64,000 bases of DNA from Cyathus striatus (taxonomy: Eukaryota; Basidiomycota; Agaricomycetes; Agaricales; Nidulariaceae), in NCBI GenBank assembly GCA_025738555.1, contig JAOVFP010000003.1, positions 5,766,001 through 5,830,000 of the forward strand, read 5' to 3'. Position numbers and translations under genes: made by a program. The first letter of the stretch is position 1. The number at the start of each line of letters is the position of its first letter. Below are positions 36,342-47,316 of this stretch, piece after piece. Under the pieces are notes generated by a model, which worked only from the letters and a program-made list of their open reading frames with translations, did not search any database and was not told the origin of the DNA.

Positions 36342-37997
36342 ATGGCTTCATCTTCAGCTGCGAACCTCGAGTCTATGTCATTGTGAGCCAGACAATTTCA
36401 TTCCAAATTTTCATACCTCACCGGTCGTCACTAATTATCCAGCGGCCTCCCACCAGAGGTATGGAAGAATTATTTAGATGGAATCGCCAGCAAAGTGCCC
36501 CTTCGAGACATGCCTACCTCGCTTACTCGTTCTCACTACATCCCATCCCCCTCCGAGCGTGCTTCCATAGAAGACCTAGCTTCTTCCGCTGAAAAGACCA
36601 TTCAAGCTCTGAAAACCGAGCTGACTTATCATCAGACAGCTGTCGAGCTTCTTCAAACGCGTCTCTTAAATACTCGTACATTCCTCAATTTCCGGCATCC
36701 ATTGTGGTCACCTATGCGCAACCTACCCACCGAGCTCCTGAGCAACATATTTATCTATGTATGTGCCGGGGAAGACCTCGATGTAGGCCTTAATACAGGG
36801 TCTATTTGGAAGCTACAACAAGTCTGCGTACGCTGGCGGGAAGTGGTACAGAGTACCCCGACATTATGGAATACGTTCAAGATGGAGAGGAACATTTTTA
36901 CTAGCGTTTACAATGAAAGTCATGTTACTCAGCGCGTTGAGGCGTGTCTTGAATACTCTGGAAATGCTCCCTTGACAATATCTATTCTTCCTCATGAACC
37001 GTGGATATTTTCCACCGACATACTTGACATTATTGCAAAGCATGCTTATCGATGGTATTCTTTTGCAATAGATGCAGATATTCTCGAACGAGCAGTTTTA
37101 TGGACTGAAATGGAAGCCTTGATACAGCAACATGGACTACCACGGCTTCGAGTGCTTACCGTCCAACGTAATAATAACTATGATGAATACGGAGACTCAC
37201 CCTTCTCTGTCTTCGAATATGCAACTGCACTGGAGGAAATTCACTTATACAAAATCGTCCTTCCTGATGATTCAGAAATTCCTTGCAGTCAAGTGAAGAA
37301 ATTGACAATGAGCAGGTGCAGTAGTGCCTCGGAAGACAGTCTGCGTTCTTTATTGCATGCTATGCCGTTACTTGAAGAGCTGGGCTGGATCGACAAAATC
37401 CTTGAGTTTGATCAACCTACATCACAACTGATACAGCTTCCGTCAGTAAAATCACTCACCATTCATGAGCTTTATGATGAGGTTGAGCAGGATTCCTGGC
37501 ATAAACTCTGTGTCCCTTCCCTCACTTGCATCGAGATCACGCAAGACATCATCAACATTCACTCATTTATATCCATGCTTCAAAGGTCAAAATGTACCAT
37601 CAAACGGCTACATCTAATTGATAGTTCGTTGCACTTCCTTGCTGGAATTTCTAATGAACTGCACGACCTTGAAGAGTTGTCTCTTTCTTTAACAGTCAAT
37701 AGTGATATTCTTGATAGTCTCGTGTGGAATACGACGCAAATCCTTCCTTCACTGCGGAAACTGGAGGTGCGCAATGGGTCTCGGACGAAGAATGACATTA
37801 TTGTTTCCTTGATGGGAAAAATTATGCGCTCTAGGTCATCCGCCTCCGTAGTGGTCAGGGAACAGGAAATGTTCCCTATTCCTCTCTCGTTCGTCAAATA
37901 CATTGGAGGAAAACACGAGCATGATTTAGCTGTCACCTTGCTGAACAGTATTGGAGATGAACTGGGGATAAAAGTCGAGGTTATAACTGAAGAATGA
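36342..37997 (+). CDS. F-box protein with LRR-like C-terminus
   Basis: Two exons: 36342-36382 (MASSSAANLESMS) and 36443-37997. Splicing places FGLPPEVWKNYLDGIASK in frame upstream of MPLRDMPTSL, so the true start is about 50 residues before the first ATG of the long frame. After a coiled-coil-like segment (KTIQALKTELTYHQTAVELL) comes the F-box (RNLPTELLSNIFIYVCAGED), the CVRWREVVQSTPTLWN motif typical of basidiomycete F-box proteins, and a leucine-rich repeat-like remainder. F-box proteins recruit substrates to SCF ubiquitin ligases through Skp1; the substrate here is unknown. It belongs to a rapidly expanding, fast-dying family, shown by the inverted pseudogene 3 kb away. Confidence 0.85.
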
Positions 37998-38507
37998 TTC
38001 TATCCAATATGATGAACCGATCCTTGCTACTAAGTCTATCACCGTTATTAACAACATTACCACGATCCCCGTCCGTTCAATGGTTGACGCAGGCAGAATG
38101 TAACATATTGTTTCACATCCATACCCTTTGTCATCTATGTCATTCGTTCGGTACGACAGTACTACTACTACTACGTCTTTCCATAAACTTTCGCAATTGC
38201 CTCTGGGATGTGATTGGTAGGCACCACTATCTATGTCATGGTCCGTAAATAAATTCAATTATTTGCATAGGATCTTTATCTTCTACATGACAGATTGCAA
38301 CAATCGCTGACTGTTCGTACCTTGATACCAGTGTTGCTAATTATGTCTGAGATATTCTTTGTGGAAGGACATCCGACATATGAACTATTTTTGCTCCTGA
38401 GTGCTGATGTTGCTTTACTTCAGCGCACACTACTCGTTTTCCCTGCTCTTGCATACACCCTCTGTTGTATTTCACTAAACGTCCGTTTAACTCTGACTCG
38501 TTAAGTA
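37998..38507. other. Intergenic region
   Basis: 510 bp. A 69-codon hydrophobic frame (38295-38504, +) ends just before the cupin start but has no family signature. A small (act)n run lies at about 38158-38173. Nothing else. Confidence 0.45.
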
Positions 38508-39156
38508 ATGCCGTCAAGCATCAACTTATCGCCTTTGCCCAGCGTCCGCCACGTGCTTACTGGCCACACAGTCGATGGGAAGGCTACTTTTATCATGGAC
38601 GAAACAATCACCCCAAGATTATTTGCACCAGACATTAACCAGAACACAGCTCATGAAGTCTATCGAACGGAAACAGTTCCTGCACCGATCGACAGCGAAA
38701 TGACAACAGGGTCGTTTGTGGACGAGACTAAGACGAACCTCAGTCTTACGAGCCCGGAAGGATCGACCTTTCGATGCTTCGACTTAGAACCTGGATCAAT
38801 CACAGTACGTGGGATTCGTGAGCAATAATATATTGCTCGTTGCCTAACTTACATACCTAAAGCCATTTCACCGTACGGTCACATTGGACTATGCGATTGT
38901 TACCAAAGGCTCAATCGTTCTCGAACTTGACGATGGAAAAAGAACGACTTTAAACGAGGGGGATGTCATGTGCCAACGAGGCACTATCCATAAGTGGATC
39001 AACGAGAGTAATGAATGGACATGGATTTACTTCGTCATGCTAGGTGGGTTCACATTTATGCCGGAGAAGCTTTAGACTTTGTTGACCAATTGTGCCCACT
39101 TAGGTGTCAAACCTATTACGGTCAATGGAAAGGAATTGGGTAATGAAGGATTTTAG
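38508..39156 (+). CDS. Cupin-fold protein
   Basis: Three exons: 38508 to about 38803, about 38862-39044, and about 39105-39156. The joints give EPGSIT-PFHRTVTLDYAIVTKG and FVMLG-VKPITVNGKE, ending GNEGF. Cupin motif 1 is degenerate (FHRTVTLDYAIVTKGSIVLE) and motif 2 (EGDVMCQRGTIHKWINES) keeps a His. The two-motif beta-barrel suggests metal binding with fewer ligands than usual. Related fungal cupins are small soluble enzymes or binding proteins, often next to metabolite genes, but no such cluster is seen here. About 175 residues. Substrate unknown. Confidence 0.8.
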
Positions 39157-39437
39157 CTTTTGTTAGCACAGGGGATTCGATGTAACCTTGCTTCATAATA
39201 GGCGTACCTAAATATAACAGCGATGGGTGGTACGCTCACTGATGAGTTCTGCAGCAATCTGCATTCTACGCGTCAGGGTCCATATTGCGTGAAGATCCAT
39301 TTGGATACAAGATGCAACATTATTATCCCATTGCTCGGCGGCAATATTAAATGCTGGGCAGATCTCACACAACGCATGAGAACTCAACGATATTAGTGGT
39401 CGCGCCAGAACCATGTAGCAATGACTTCTCATTGCGG

Positions 39438-40585
39438 CTACAATAATTGTACATACGAAGCTGGGAACAACCCTTTCTTACCATCCAGCTCCCCGGTCCA
39501 CCTGTCCAGGAGGCTCTAATCAATAACAACCCAAATTAGTCAAATGCGAAGAGCGCACCAATCATCCGATGTCCGCTCTGTGACGAGAATCTGTTGGTTC
39601 TCCTTGATATTAAGGTCTCCAGGCTCCTATAAAAGCGGGCATCAGATGTCTTCTGATACTGAGAAACCAAGCTTCCTTACTTCTGACTCATAATCATATA
39701 GAACTTCTGCCCATTCTCCCTGCGGTTCTTCGCGTCGTGCCACAGGCGGTGGTGGCGGAGGAGGAGGGGGAGCAGGAGCAGGAAGCGGTGTAGAGGAGGC
39801 CGCAGGCGGCTCTGGCGTATGTACGTTGGAAGGCGCTCTGTGGGGCGGCGGGGCAAATGAACGCGTGGTTCTGGGCAGGGCTGCAGGAACCTCTGGGGGC
39901 GGAACGGTAGCATTCTTATTTGCGTTTGCGTTGCGTAAAGAGCCATACACATTCTTGAGTGAGGAAGTATCGACGTCGCCGAACTTCTATAATCATGAAC
40001 TTAAACGAGCGAGGATCGAGAAGAGACAACAGTGCAGACGTACTTTAACAGAGGTTAGGCTCGCCGAAGCCGGCTTGGGTGCAACAGGAGGACTGGCGGA
40101 TGACGAGGGAGTATTTATTGCGGAGAATGCTCGAGAGGCAGCTGCCACTCGACCTGCCATTTGATTGACCTCCGAATCTGACGCCTGTCATAGTTTTAAC
40201 ACAGCCCAAATGTGGATTCCAGATCAGATATAAATGTCGCGGTACTCACTGTTGCAGCAGGAGGCGTCGACTTTTGGCCACCAAACTGCCTCAGTCCAGC
40301 AGATGCGATCTTGGAAGCGGCCTCCGGATTGGCATGGAATGCAGCACGAGCAGCAGAAACGGTGGCTGCAGCCCCCGACGACGCAGAAGAAGAGCCCGAA
40401 GAGCCAACACTGGCGAATATATCCTTGCGGGAGGAGAAGTACCTGGAGTAGGACGAGGAAGATGAGTGACGGGGTTGCCGAAGTAAGACACAGCGCTTGC
40501 GTAAAGTAAATAGCACGCATGCTTACTCGTCCAGAAGGGAAAAGAAGGCATCCTTCTCGTGTTCTTGCAGATGTGCGAAAACCAT
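39438..40585 (-). CDS. SH3-domain adaptor protein
   Basis: About six exons on the minus strand. The start at 40585 reads MVFAHLQEHEKDAFFSLLDE. A Ser/Ala-rich linker (YFSSRKDIFASVGSS) and an exon VNQMAGRVAAASRAFSAI follow, then KFGDVDTSSLKNVYGSLRN and a strongly Pro-rich stretch (about 39735-39790). The C-terminus is an SH3 domain: GEWAEVLYDYESE, EPGDLNIKENQQILVTERTS, DDW-WTGELDGKKGLFPASY, VQLL. It contains the ALYDY-like, WW and GLFPxxYV hallmarks. The last intron joins DDW to WTGEL only if the acceptor at about 39503 (GGACAG) is used. It probably links to actin or endocytic machinery, as proline-rich SH3 proteins in fungi do; no catalytic part. Confidence 0.8.
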
Positions 40586-41006
40586 CCTAAAAGAGTCCGG
40601 ACGTTCAGGGGAGATATAAAGAAAGAGACAGAGCAAAGCTGAGTATCATGCGCAGTCCCATCTCTTGTCTGCCATCATTTCACATTGTTGACTAGCGCCC
40701 ATCGCGTCAAGTGAGTGTGCTTAATAGTTATCATTGCAATTGTGCCAATTGCTCTACGGGACCATACAGTATAGGTACACATATCCGAATATATGACAGC
40801 GGTTATACGCAGAAAGCAGGGAATAATAGTAGGGGATATTGGTGTTCAGTGTACTGGTAAGTAAATAAAAATTCGAAGTCACGAAAAAGAAAACGCTTCA
40901 GGTATTCATCTTCCAAGAAGGTCGGAAAACGGCAATAAAGAATTAAACAAGCAAATAATCAACTCCCCCCAGAAGTGAAAGCAAAGGAAGTACCGAAGAT
41001 AGCGTG
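40586..41006. other. Intergenic region
   Basis: 421 bp between the SH3 gene start and the end of the SS18-like gene. It carries the promoter of the former. No gene seen. Confidence 0.45.
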
Positions 41007-44000
41007 TTATGTCCCCCAGTTAGTATTGAAGAGATCAAAATCATTCGACATGGGTTGCTGATCCGCGGTCGGACTAGCATTTTGTAGCGGCATTTGCTGA
41101 TGCTGTTGTTGAGGCCCAGGAGTCCCGGACATGTGTCGCAGTTGATCGCCTCCAGGCGAACCAGAAAACGGATATCCACCCGATGTGCCCCAGTTATTCT
41201 GTCCGGCACTATTCGGTGGCGACGGTGCACCACCATACGAGTTACTTGCACTACCAGACGGAGACATGGAATAGTTCCCTCCTTGACCACCTACACCCAT
41301 CTGCATCGCCTGTTGCTGTTGCTGCGCGTTTTGCCAGTTGCCACTTCCACCCATTTGGTGAGGGAACCCAGCGCCTTGTCCTTGATTTTGCAACACCCGC
41401 GCTGCTTGGTTCTGTTGTTGCTGCATCATCATACGAGTGTATTCTTCCTGACCCATCGACGGCCCTCTTGTTGGGGCTCGAGGCGTCATCGGAGATGGGG
41501 CACTTTCTGAAGGTGACCTCGTACTTCGGGCAATACCTGGTATCGCAGAATTCGAGCGGAGAGCGGGGAAATCGCCAGGCATGGGAGAGGAAGGGTGAGT
41601 TGGGGAAGCCATCGCTTGCTGGTGCTGAGCTTGCAGCCGCTCTTGAGCATGACGCATGCGTTCTTGCTGCTGCTGCTGGGCAAACGCCATTTGTGGATTC
41701 ACCTGCGAATTCATCATCATTGGGTTCATCCCACCCATCCCACCAGGAGGTCCGCCGCCTCCCCCACCGCCACGCTGCTGCTGCATTAACATCAACTGCC
41801 TTTGTTGTTGTTGCGGAGTGAGGTTGTTCATGTTCATCCCGGCGGACATCCCGGCTTGCCCACTAGCAGCCATTGCTCGGGGATCCATCGTTCCTCCACC
41901 TTGACCGGAAAACATTGAATTTTGAGGACCCTGTTGATGCTGTGCGGGAGAAACGGGGTTACTTGCTTGACCAGGGAATCCAGCATTCATATTTCCGCTC
42001 ATATTACCACCCATGCCCATGCCACCGCCCATTCCCCCTCCCATACCGCCACCCATACCACTGCCCATGCTGCTTCCCATGCCGCCACCCATACCACCAC
42101 CCATGCCACTTCCCATTCCTCCGCCCATACCACCACTCATGCCACTACTCATTCCTCCTGCCATACCACCTCCCATGTTACCTCCCATTCCTCCACCCAT
42201 ATTGGCAGCTTGCATACCCATGCCACCTATCTGCTGAGCATTACTAATCGAATTCCGCTGAGAAGCCATCATGGAATTCTGTGCATCTCGACTTTCCTGT
42301 TGCTGCTGTCTTATGTGGTGCTGTAATACCCACCGTCCATCAGTACCCTTTTCAAAACGGAACAAAAAATACTCACCTGAGTAATCAACATCCTCTGCAC
42401 CTGGATTTGCGGTGGCATCTGTAAAAAGCCAGGAATGTTCTTTACAAGGTATTGTACAAAGGGGTGGTTCGTGTTCTGCAACATCTGGTACGCCTGCTGC
42501 ATTTGAGCCTGACTAAAGCTGGGCCCACCACTACCACCAGAGGACCCAGAGCCACCCATACCCGAAGGGCCAGGGGAAGAATTCATGCCACCCATATTTC
42601 CAGGCATACCAGGACCGCCCATAGTGGTCGGCCCACCAGGCGGACCCATCCGTCCAGGAGTCATGGCGTTTTGTCCACCACCAACCGCGGCAGCCTGAGC
42701 AGCCTTAATCTGTGCCTGCCGAATTCGCTCCCTTGTAGCAGCAGCCACCTGCGCATCAGCGGTGTTCATATTGGGCATCATCCCAGCACCTCCCATAGCA
42801 GCAGTCGACGTGGCCGTTACGTCGCCACCATGCGCTGGCGAGGGTTGATTCATCCCTCCCGCATTCGCGGAGGAGGCACCGACAGGTACGCCGTTCATTC
42901 CAAAGTTATTGTTGTTGTTGGTAGAATTGGAGGACATGGGTATTGAAGGGGGAGGGGGCATCATGCCAGGTTGACCAGACCCTGGTGCACCCGCGAGTGA
43001 CGGAGGGGTAACTTTGTTCTCTCCTGTGTCTCTTCTCTTGTTCATCTGATCCGGGCCAGCACGCTCATCGGGTCGTTCGCGCTTCAAATTAGGCTGAGGA
43101 TGCTGTTGCATATGCTGCGCTTGGGAATGTTGTTGCTGTTGCTGTTGCTCCCGTTGCTGTTGTTGCTGCTGCTGCTGCTGTTGTTGTTGCTCCCTTTGCT
43201 GTTGTTGTTGCTGCATCTGCATCTGTTCCCTCTGCTGTTGCTGCTGAAGCCCAAACTGCTGCCTCTTCGCAATCTCTTTTGCAAGCAATACCGGAAGCTC
43301 AGCGTAAAGCTGCCTAATCCTATCAGTGGGTAAGAAATCGATAGGAGGTGGCGGTTCTAGGTTAGGCAGAGGCATATTGAGGATATTCTATTTTCAATTC
43401 CGTGCTGAGCGTTATAGGACATTTTCGGGGGAAGGATAATACGTACACGTTGATGATTCTGATCAGCGGCTCCTGCTAGCCACGTAAGATTTGACTGGAT
43501 ACGACTTTGGTACCTATAGCACAAGGGATCAATAAATACCAGCTACTTTTCGAGAGAACGGAGCAAATTTTTTTTTTGCTCGCTCCTTTATTTGCTGAGA
43601 CGACTCACTGCTGGAACTTGGGATCACTGTTGTTGATTCCGCGGCTTTGGAATACCATAAGAACCCTAGATCCATGCGTCAGCAATGTTTTTTCTACATC
43701 CCGTGCAATTCCTTACGTACTTCAACATCTCAAGGTTGAGCTCCAATATCGCAAGGACCTTGGGGTCATTTTCAGCCCCCGCCTGAGCGGAATTAGCCGG
43801 GTTTATAGACGACGGCGTAAGAGGCGACTCGACGATGGGCGTGGACGGCGACGATTGCTGGAAGAAATTGGATCCACCCGGACCAACGCTGTTCATTCTT
43901 GAATTGGAGCCCAAATCGGACTTGGAAGGTGTAGAGATATTGTGATGCGCAATGACACCATCTGCGGCGGGGTTCGAAATATGACCCTCTTTCAGTGTCT

Positions 44001-44627
44001 CCCCAATCCCGTTCGTAAGTTTTCCGCCCTTTGAGGCATCGGCTGCAGCGTCACTTTTGTGAGTGTCGTCACTGCCATGGGAGTCCTGGTCGTCCTCCTG
44101 ATCGGGAGCGGGCGACAGCTCACTGAGGGGCGTAGACAGCCTCGATGTTTTTTCAGCACCCTTCACTTCGTCTTCTTCCTCCTCCTCCCTTCTGGGTGGG
44201 TCTGCTGGGGCCTCCTTTTCTTCTGCACCGGCGGGGCTGGCGGGGAGCTCTGGGTCTCAGGGTGGGTATTGGGGGAAGCGCTGTCGGGTGCTGTGGAGAG
44301 TGAGGAGCTGCGGTCGCGGGTAGGCGAGGTGGAGTTTCCGTCTGCTGGGCTGGCAGGGGAGGAGTGGGAGCGCAGTGGGTCGCTGGCGTCTACCGGTGTG
44401 ACGGGGCCAGGATTGCTGGAAACTGTGGTGGCGGTGGAAGCGGGGGGCGGGGGAGCGGGGGATGCGGACGAGACGTCCTCCTGCGGTTGTAATGAACCAA
44501 AGTCCTCCGAGAAGGACTGGTCATCATGGGAGATGGACCAGGAAAGAATTTTGTCGTCGGAGAGGATGAGGTTTTGCTTGTCGAGCGGGGATGCAGTCGG
44601 GTGAGGATTACGATCAAGATGAATCAT
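41007..44627 (-). CDS. SS18/SSXT-like Gln-rich coactivator, putative SWI/SNF subunit
   Basis: Multi-exon on the minus strand. The spliced segment NDPKVLAILELNLEMLK-VLM, VFQSRGINNSDPKFQQ-YQSR and IQSNLTWLAGAADQNHQR (exons at about 43500-43790) resembles the SNH domain of SS18, the helical part that binds the BRG1-type ATPase. A long low-complexity region follows, with Gln runs (about 43115-43250), a Gly/Met-rich repeat (about 42000-42235) and more Gln/Met tracts, ending DFDLFNTNWGT. In animals SS18 carries an analogous QPGY-rich tail. The N-terminal 154 codons (MIHLDRNPHPTASPLDKQNL, 44163-44627) end in TGA exactly where the next part continues one base back, so that joint is unresolved: a missed intron, a sequence error, or a separate frame. 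Confidence 0.6.
42000..42240 (-). repeat. Gly-Gly-Gly-Met coding repeat
   Basis: About 20 imperfect units coding GGMG/SGMG within the SS18-like gene, for example GGGMGSGMGGGMGGGMGSSM. On the plus strand it reads as ccacccatacc-type repeats. Likely unstable in length. Confidence 0.9.
43115..43250 (-). repeat. CAG/CAA polyglutamine tract
   Basis: Runs of CAG and CAA (ctg/ttg on the plus strand) encode long Gln stretches broken by Arg, Glu and Met, within the SS18-like gene. Confidence 0.9.
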
Positions 44628-46164
44628 ACCCGTGCTGGGGATGCGAGGGTGGTGTCAGGACGACTGCCAAGGTATGGTAGAGAGTAGGGGTGTGGGTGTG
44701 ATGCAGGGTAGCCGGGGGGTATGTGTTGTCCGGATTTTAGATGGAATACAGGCTACAAGAGCGTTGATGAGGATGGTATAAGCGTAGTCGGAGGTGGGGT
44801 TGATTAGTGGGGATGGATGGGTCGTAAGTGGGAGGTATAGGGGAGGTATAGAGAGACAATGGGGGAGTCCTGGGGTGGCGGTGGGTGGTGCTGCAGTGCT
44901 GGTATCGTCGCAAGAGTACAGATAGACGGGGTAGATGGCAGAATTAGATGGGAGGGCGGGGGTGGTGGATGAGGGGAGTGCGCTGGGGGCGTCGATGGTG
45001 GCGGAGAACAAGCGTGCAATAGTGAAATTGCCCAGAGCCCAGAATTAGGTTGTTCTCGCAGGGGAAAAAAGGCTGGTGGACGGTGGTATTGTTCTGGAGC
45101 AGATCAGAGATGAGCAGAGCGGGTGGATGGGGGCATAGACGAGCGCAGAGCAGACGAAAACGACGGATGGCAGCTGAGTTGCTTGCAATTGCCAGTTGAT
45201 GCTTGTAGACCACCCGTGGGACACGCGGAGTCTAAATCACACTCACCTAGGCGCCCCCTCTCTCCCCTTTACCGCCCGCCCCATCCACCTCCTCTGCGTC
45301 CTGTCTGTCTGTCGTCCTCGCGTATCTGGGGTGCCATGTCTGCCCGTGGTCCCAGCCTCCTTGGCTTTATAGCCTCCCGTCACCATCGATCTCGATTTGT
45401 CCCACTTGAACGCAGAATGGAAGGTCTTTCCTTCCTATCTTCCTCGATCAACCGCTGTCCCCCATCGCCCGTCCCGGCCATGTTATTCTATGTGACTCTC
45501 ACATCTCAGACTGCTGTGATTGCCTCTAGATCACACCAACTCTGATTCGCAAGCCACATGGCCCAGCCCTCGTAAACTTTCTCTTTCCAGTCTGTACCAT
45601 GTAGAGATCGTCTCATGCTTGTCAGATTCACCCCAGCGTGTTTTCCTGTTGTCCGCACGTTCTTGTAAAAATTATCAATGTTACATGTAGTTTAGCCCCG
45701 TCAATTCGCAATTTTAAACATATCCAGAATAATCAGAAGCGTCTCAAGTGGAGTACTCAATCTTCAGTACTGTCATACATTTGGTTAGCCTTTCCACAAC
45801 TTGGTTTGCAGTCTTGTCGCAGTCAACTTCGAACGTACAACCGTGAATTGTGATTATCCTTGCTTACGTAACTGTTTACTATTGTTTTCGCCACACCGAA
45901 TCCCACCAGTGTATCGAGGTGCCCAACGTACCAAATCGTTCCTCAAGACACCTAAGGATGTAAGTATGCCCGTTCTCCCCCTCATAATCCCTCAGACGAC
46001 ATTATACACGTCCCCAAACCTCCTACGCCCAAAAAACGGACTCGAAATCCGACCAGATACGCTGGATGGACATGTCACCGCTCGGATGACTCTTTTCTCC
46101 TCAAATTCAGCTCTCCGCTTTCAAAACTGCTTTCTAACTTGCTTTCTCTCTTTCAGTATTAGAA
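44628..46164. other. Intergenic region with promoter of uL2 gene
   Basis: About 1.5 kb. A Pro/Thr/Ser-rich minus-strand frame (44655-45011) lies directly upstream of the SS18-like start, but its low complexity and lack of signatures make it doubtful. The region 45240-45540 is C-rich. The ribosomal protein promoter and leader lie in 45700-46164. Confidence 0.45.
45960..46156 (+). other. Putative 5' UTR intron of the uL2 gene
   Basis: A consensus donor (GTAAGT at 45960) and a pyrimidine-rich acceptor (ttctctctttcag ending at 46156) sit nine bases upstream of the start codon at 46165. Leader introns are common in fungal ribosomal protein genes. At 197 bp it is long for this region. Confidence 0.45.
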
Positions 46165-47099
46165 ATGGGTCGGGTTATCAGGGCACAGAGGCGCTCACAC
46201 GCTATCGTACGTTTGACTCGCATTTCAATTCTCAATTATAGCTTAACACCATGAATTCCACCAGTTCAAATCGCACACACATCTTAACAAGAACCCTGCC
46301 CGTCTCCGCAACCTTGACTTTGCAGAGCGCAATGGCTACATCCGGGGTATTGTGAAGGAGATCATCCACGATCCCGGTCGGTGCGTACATTTCAAACTTT
46401 CCCCAAAAAACCCATTAAATTTAGCGAAAAAACAGTGGTGCACCCCTCGCCCGTGTGGTCTTCCGTGACCCCTACCGCTACAAGCTCCGCAAGGAGACCT
46501 TCATTGCCACCGAAGGCCTACACACCGGTGCCTTCGTCTACTGCGGCAAGAAGGCCCAGCTCGCCGTCGGAAACGTCATCCCCGTCGCCCAGCTCCCCGA
46601 GGGAACCATCATCTGCAACGTTGAGGAGAAAGTCGGTGACCGTGGTGCCCTTGCCCGCACCTCAGGCAACTACGCCACTGTCATCGGCCACTCCCCCGAC
46701 GATAACAAGACCCGCATCCGTCTCCCCTCCGGCGCGAAGAAGACCGTGTCTGGCTCTGCGCGTGCGACCGTTGGTATTGTTGCTGGCGGTGGAAGGATCG
46801 ACAAACCCCTGCTCAAGGCTGGTAGGGCATTCCACAAGTACAAGGCTAAGCGTTACAATTGGCCCCGTACTCGTGGTGTTGCTATGAATCCCGTTGACCA
46901 TCCTCACGGTGGTGGTAATCACCAGCATATCGGAAAGGCTTCCACCATTGCCCGCTCCGCCGTTCCTGGACAGAAAGTCGGTCTTATTGCTGCCCGCCGC
47001 GTACGTGTTTTCTTCTGTTTCGCTCGTTTGGTATTTCAACTTTGCTTTTCATTTTAGACTGGTCTGCTCCGTGGTACTGTCAAGGTCAAGGAGGTTTAG
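46165..47099 (+). CDS. RPL2: 60S ribosomal protein uL2 (L2/L8)
   Basis: Four exons: 46165-46206 ([14 protein letters not shown]), about 46264-46380, about 46434-46999, and about 47058-47099. Joints are in frame: [20 protein letters not shown] after intron 1, [19 protein letters not shown] after intron 2, and [18 protein letters not shown] at the end. Family hallmarks are [40 protein letters not shown] and the [20 protein letters not shown] motif, whose His sits near the peptidyl-transferase centre. uL2 is a core protein of the large ribosomal subunit. About 250 residues as expected. C-rich, codon-biased third positions fit very high expression. Confidence 0.97.
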
Positions 47100-47316
47100 A
47101 TGGTGTCTTAGTTTCATATTGCTTTTACCGTCTCTCCCCTTCTTTACATACCAAAACTGTATGCATTTATTGCGTATGCGACCACGACCTATGTCAGCTC
47201 ATGCCCATGCCCTTGACCCAATTTTTGGTATGATCTTTGTGAGGTAGTCCATGTTGTAATGATGGTATACAGAGGTATCCAGGTGTATATGTACATGCAA
47301 AAGTAAATTTCCTTGT

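Noticed and set aside
41183..42326. Several plus-strand frames of 80-210 codons
   Set aside because: Antisense shadows of the Gln/Gly/Met repeats in the SS18-like gene.
44655..45011. Minus-strand 118-codon Pro/Thr/Ser-rich frame
   Set aside because: Low complexity in GC-skewed sequence, with no signature and no clear splice link to the SS18-like gene.
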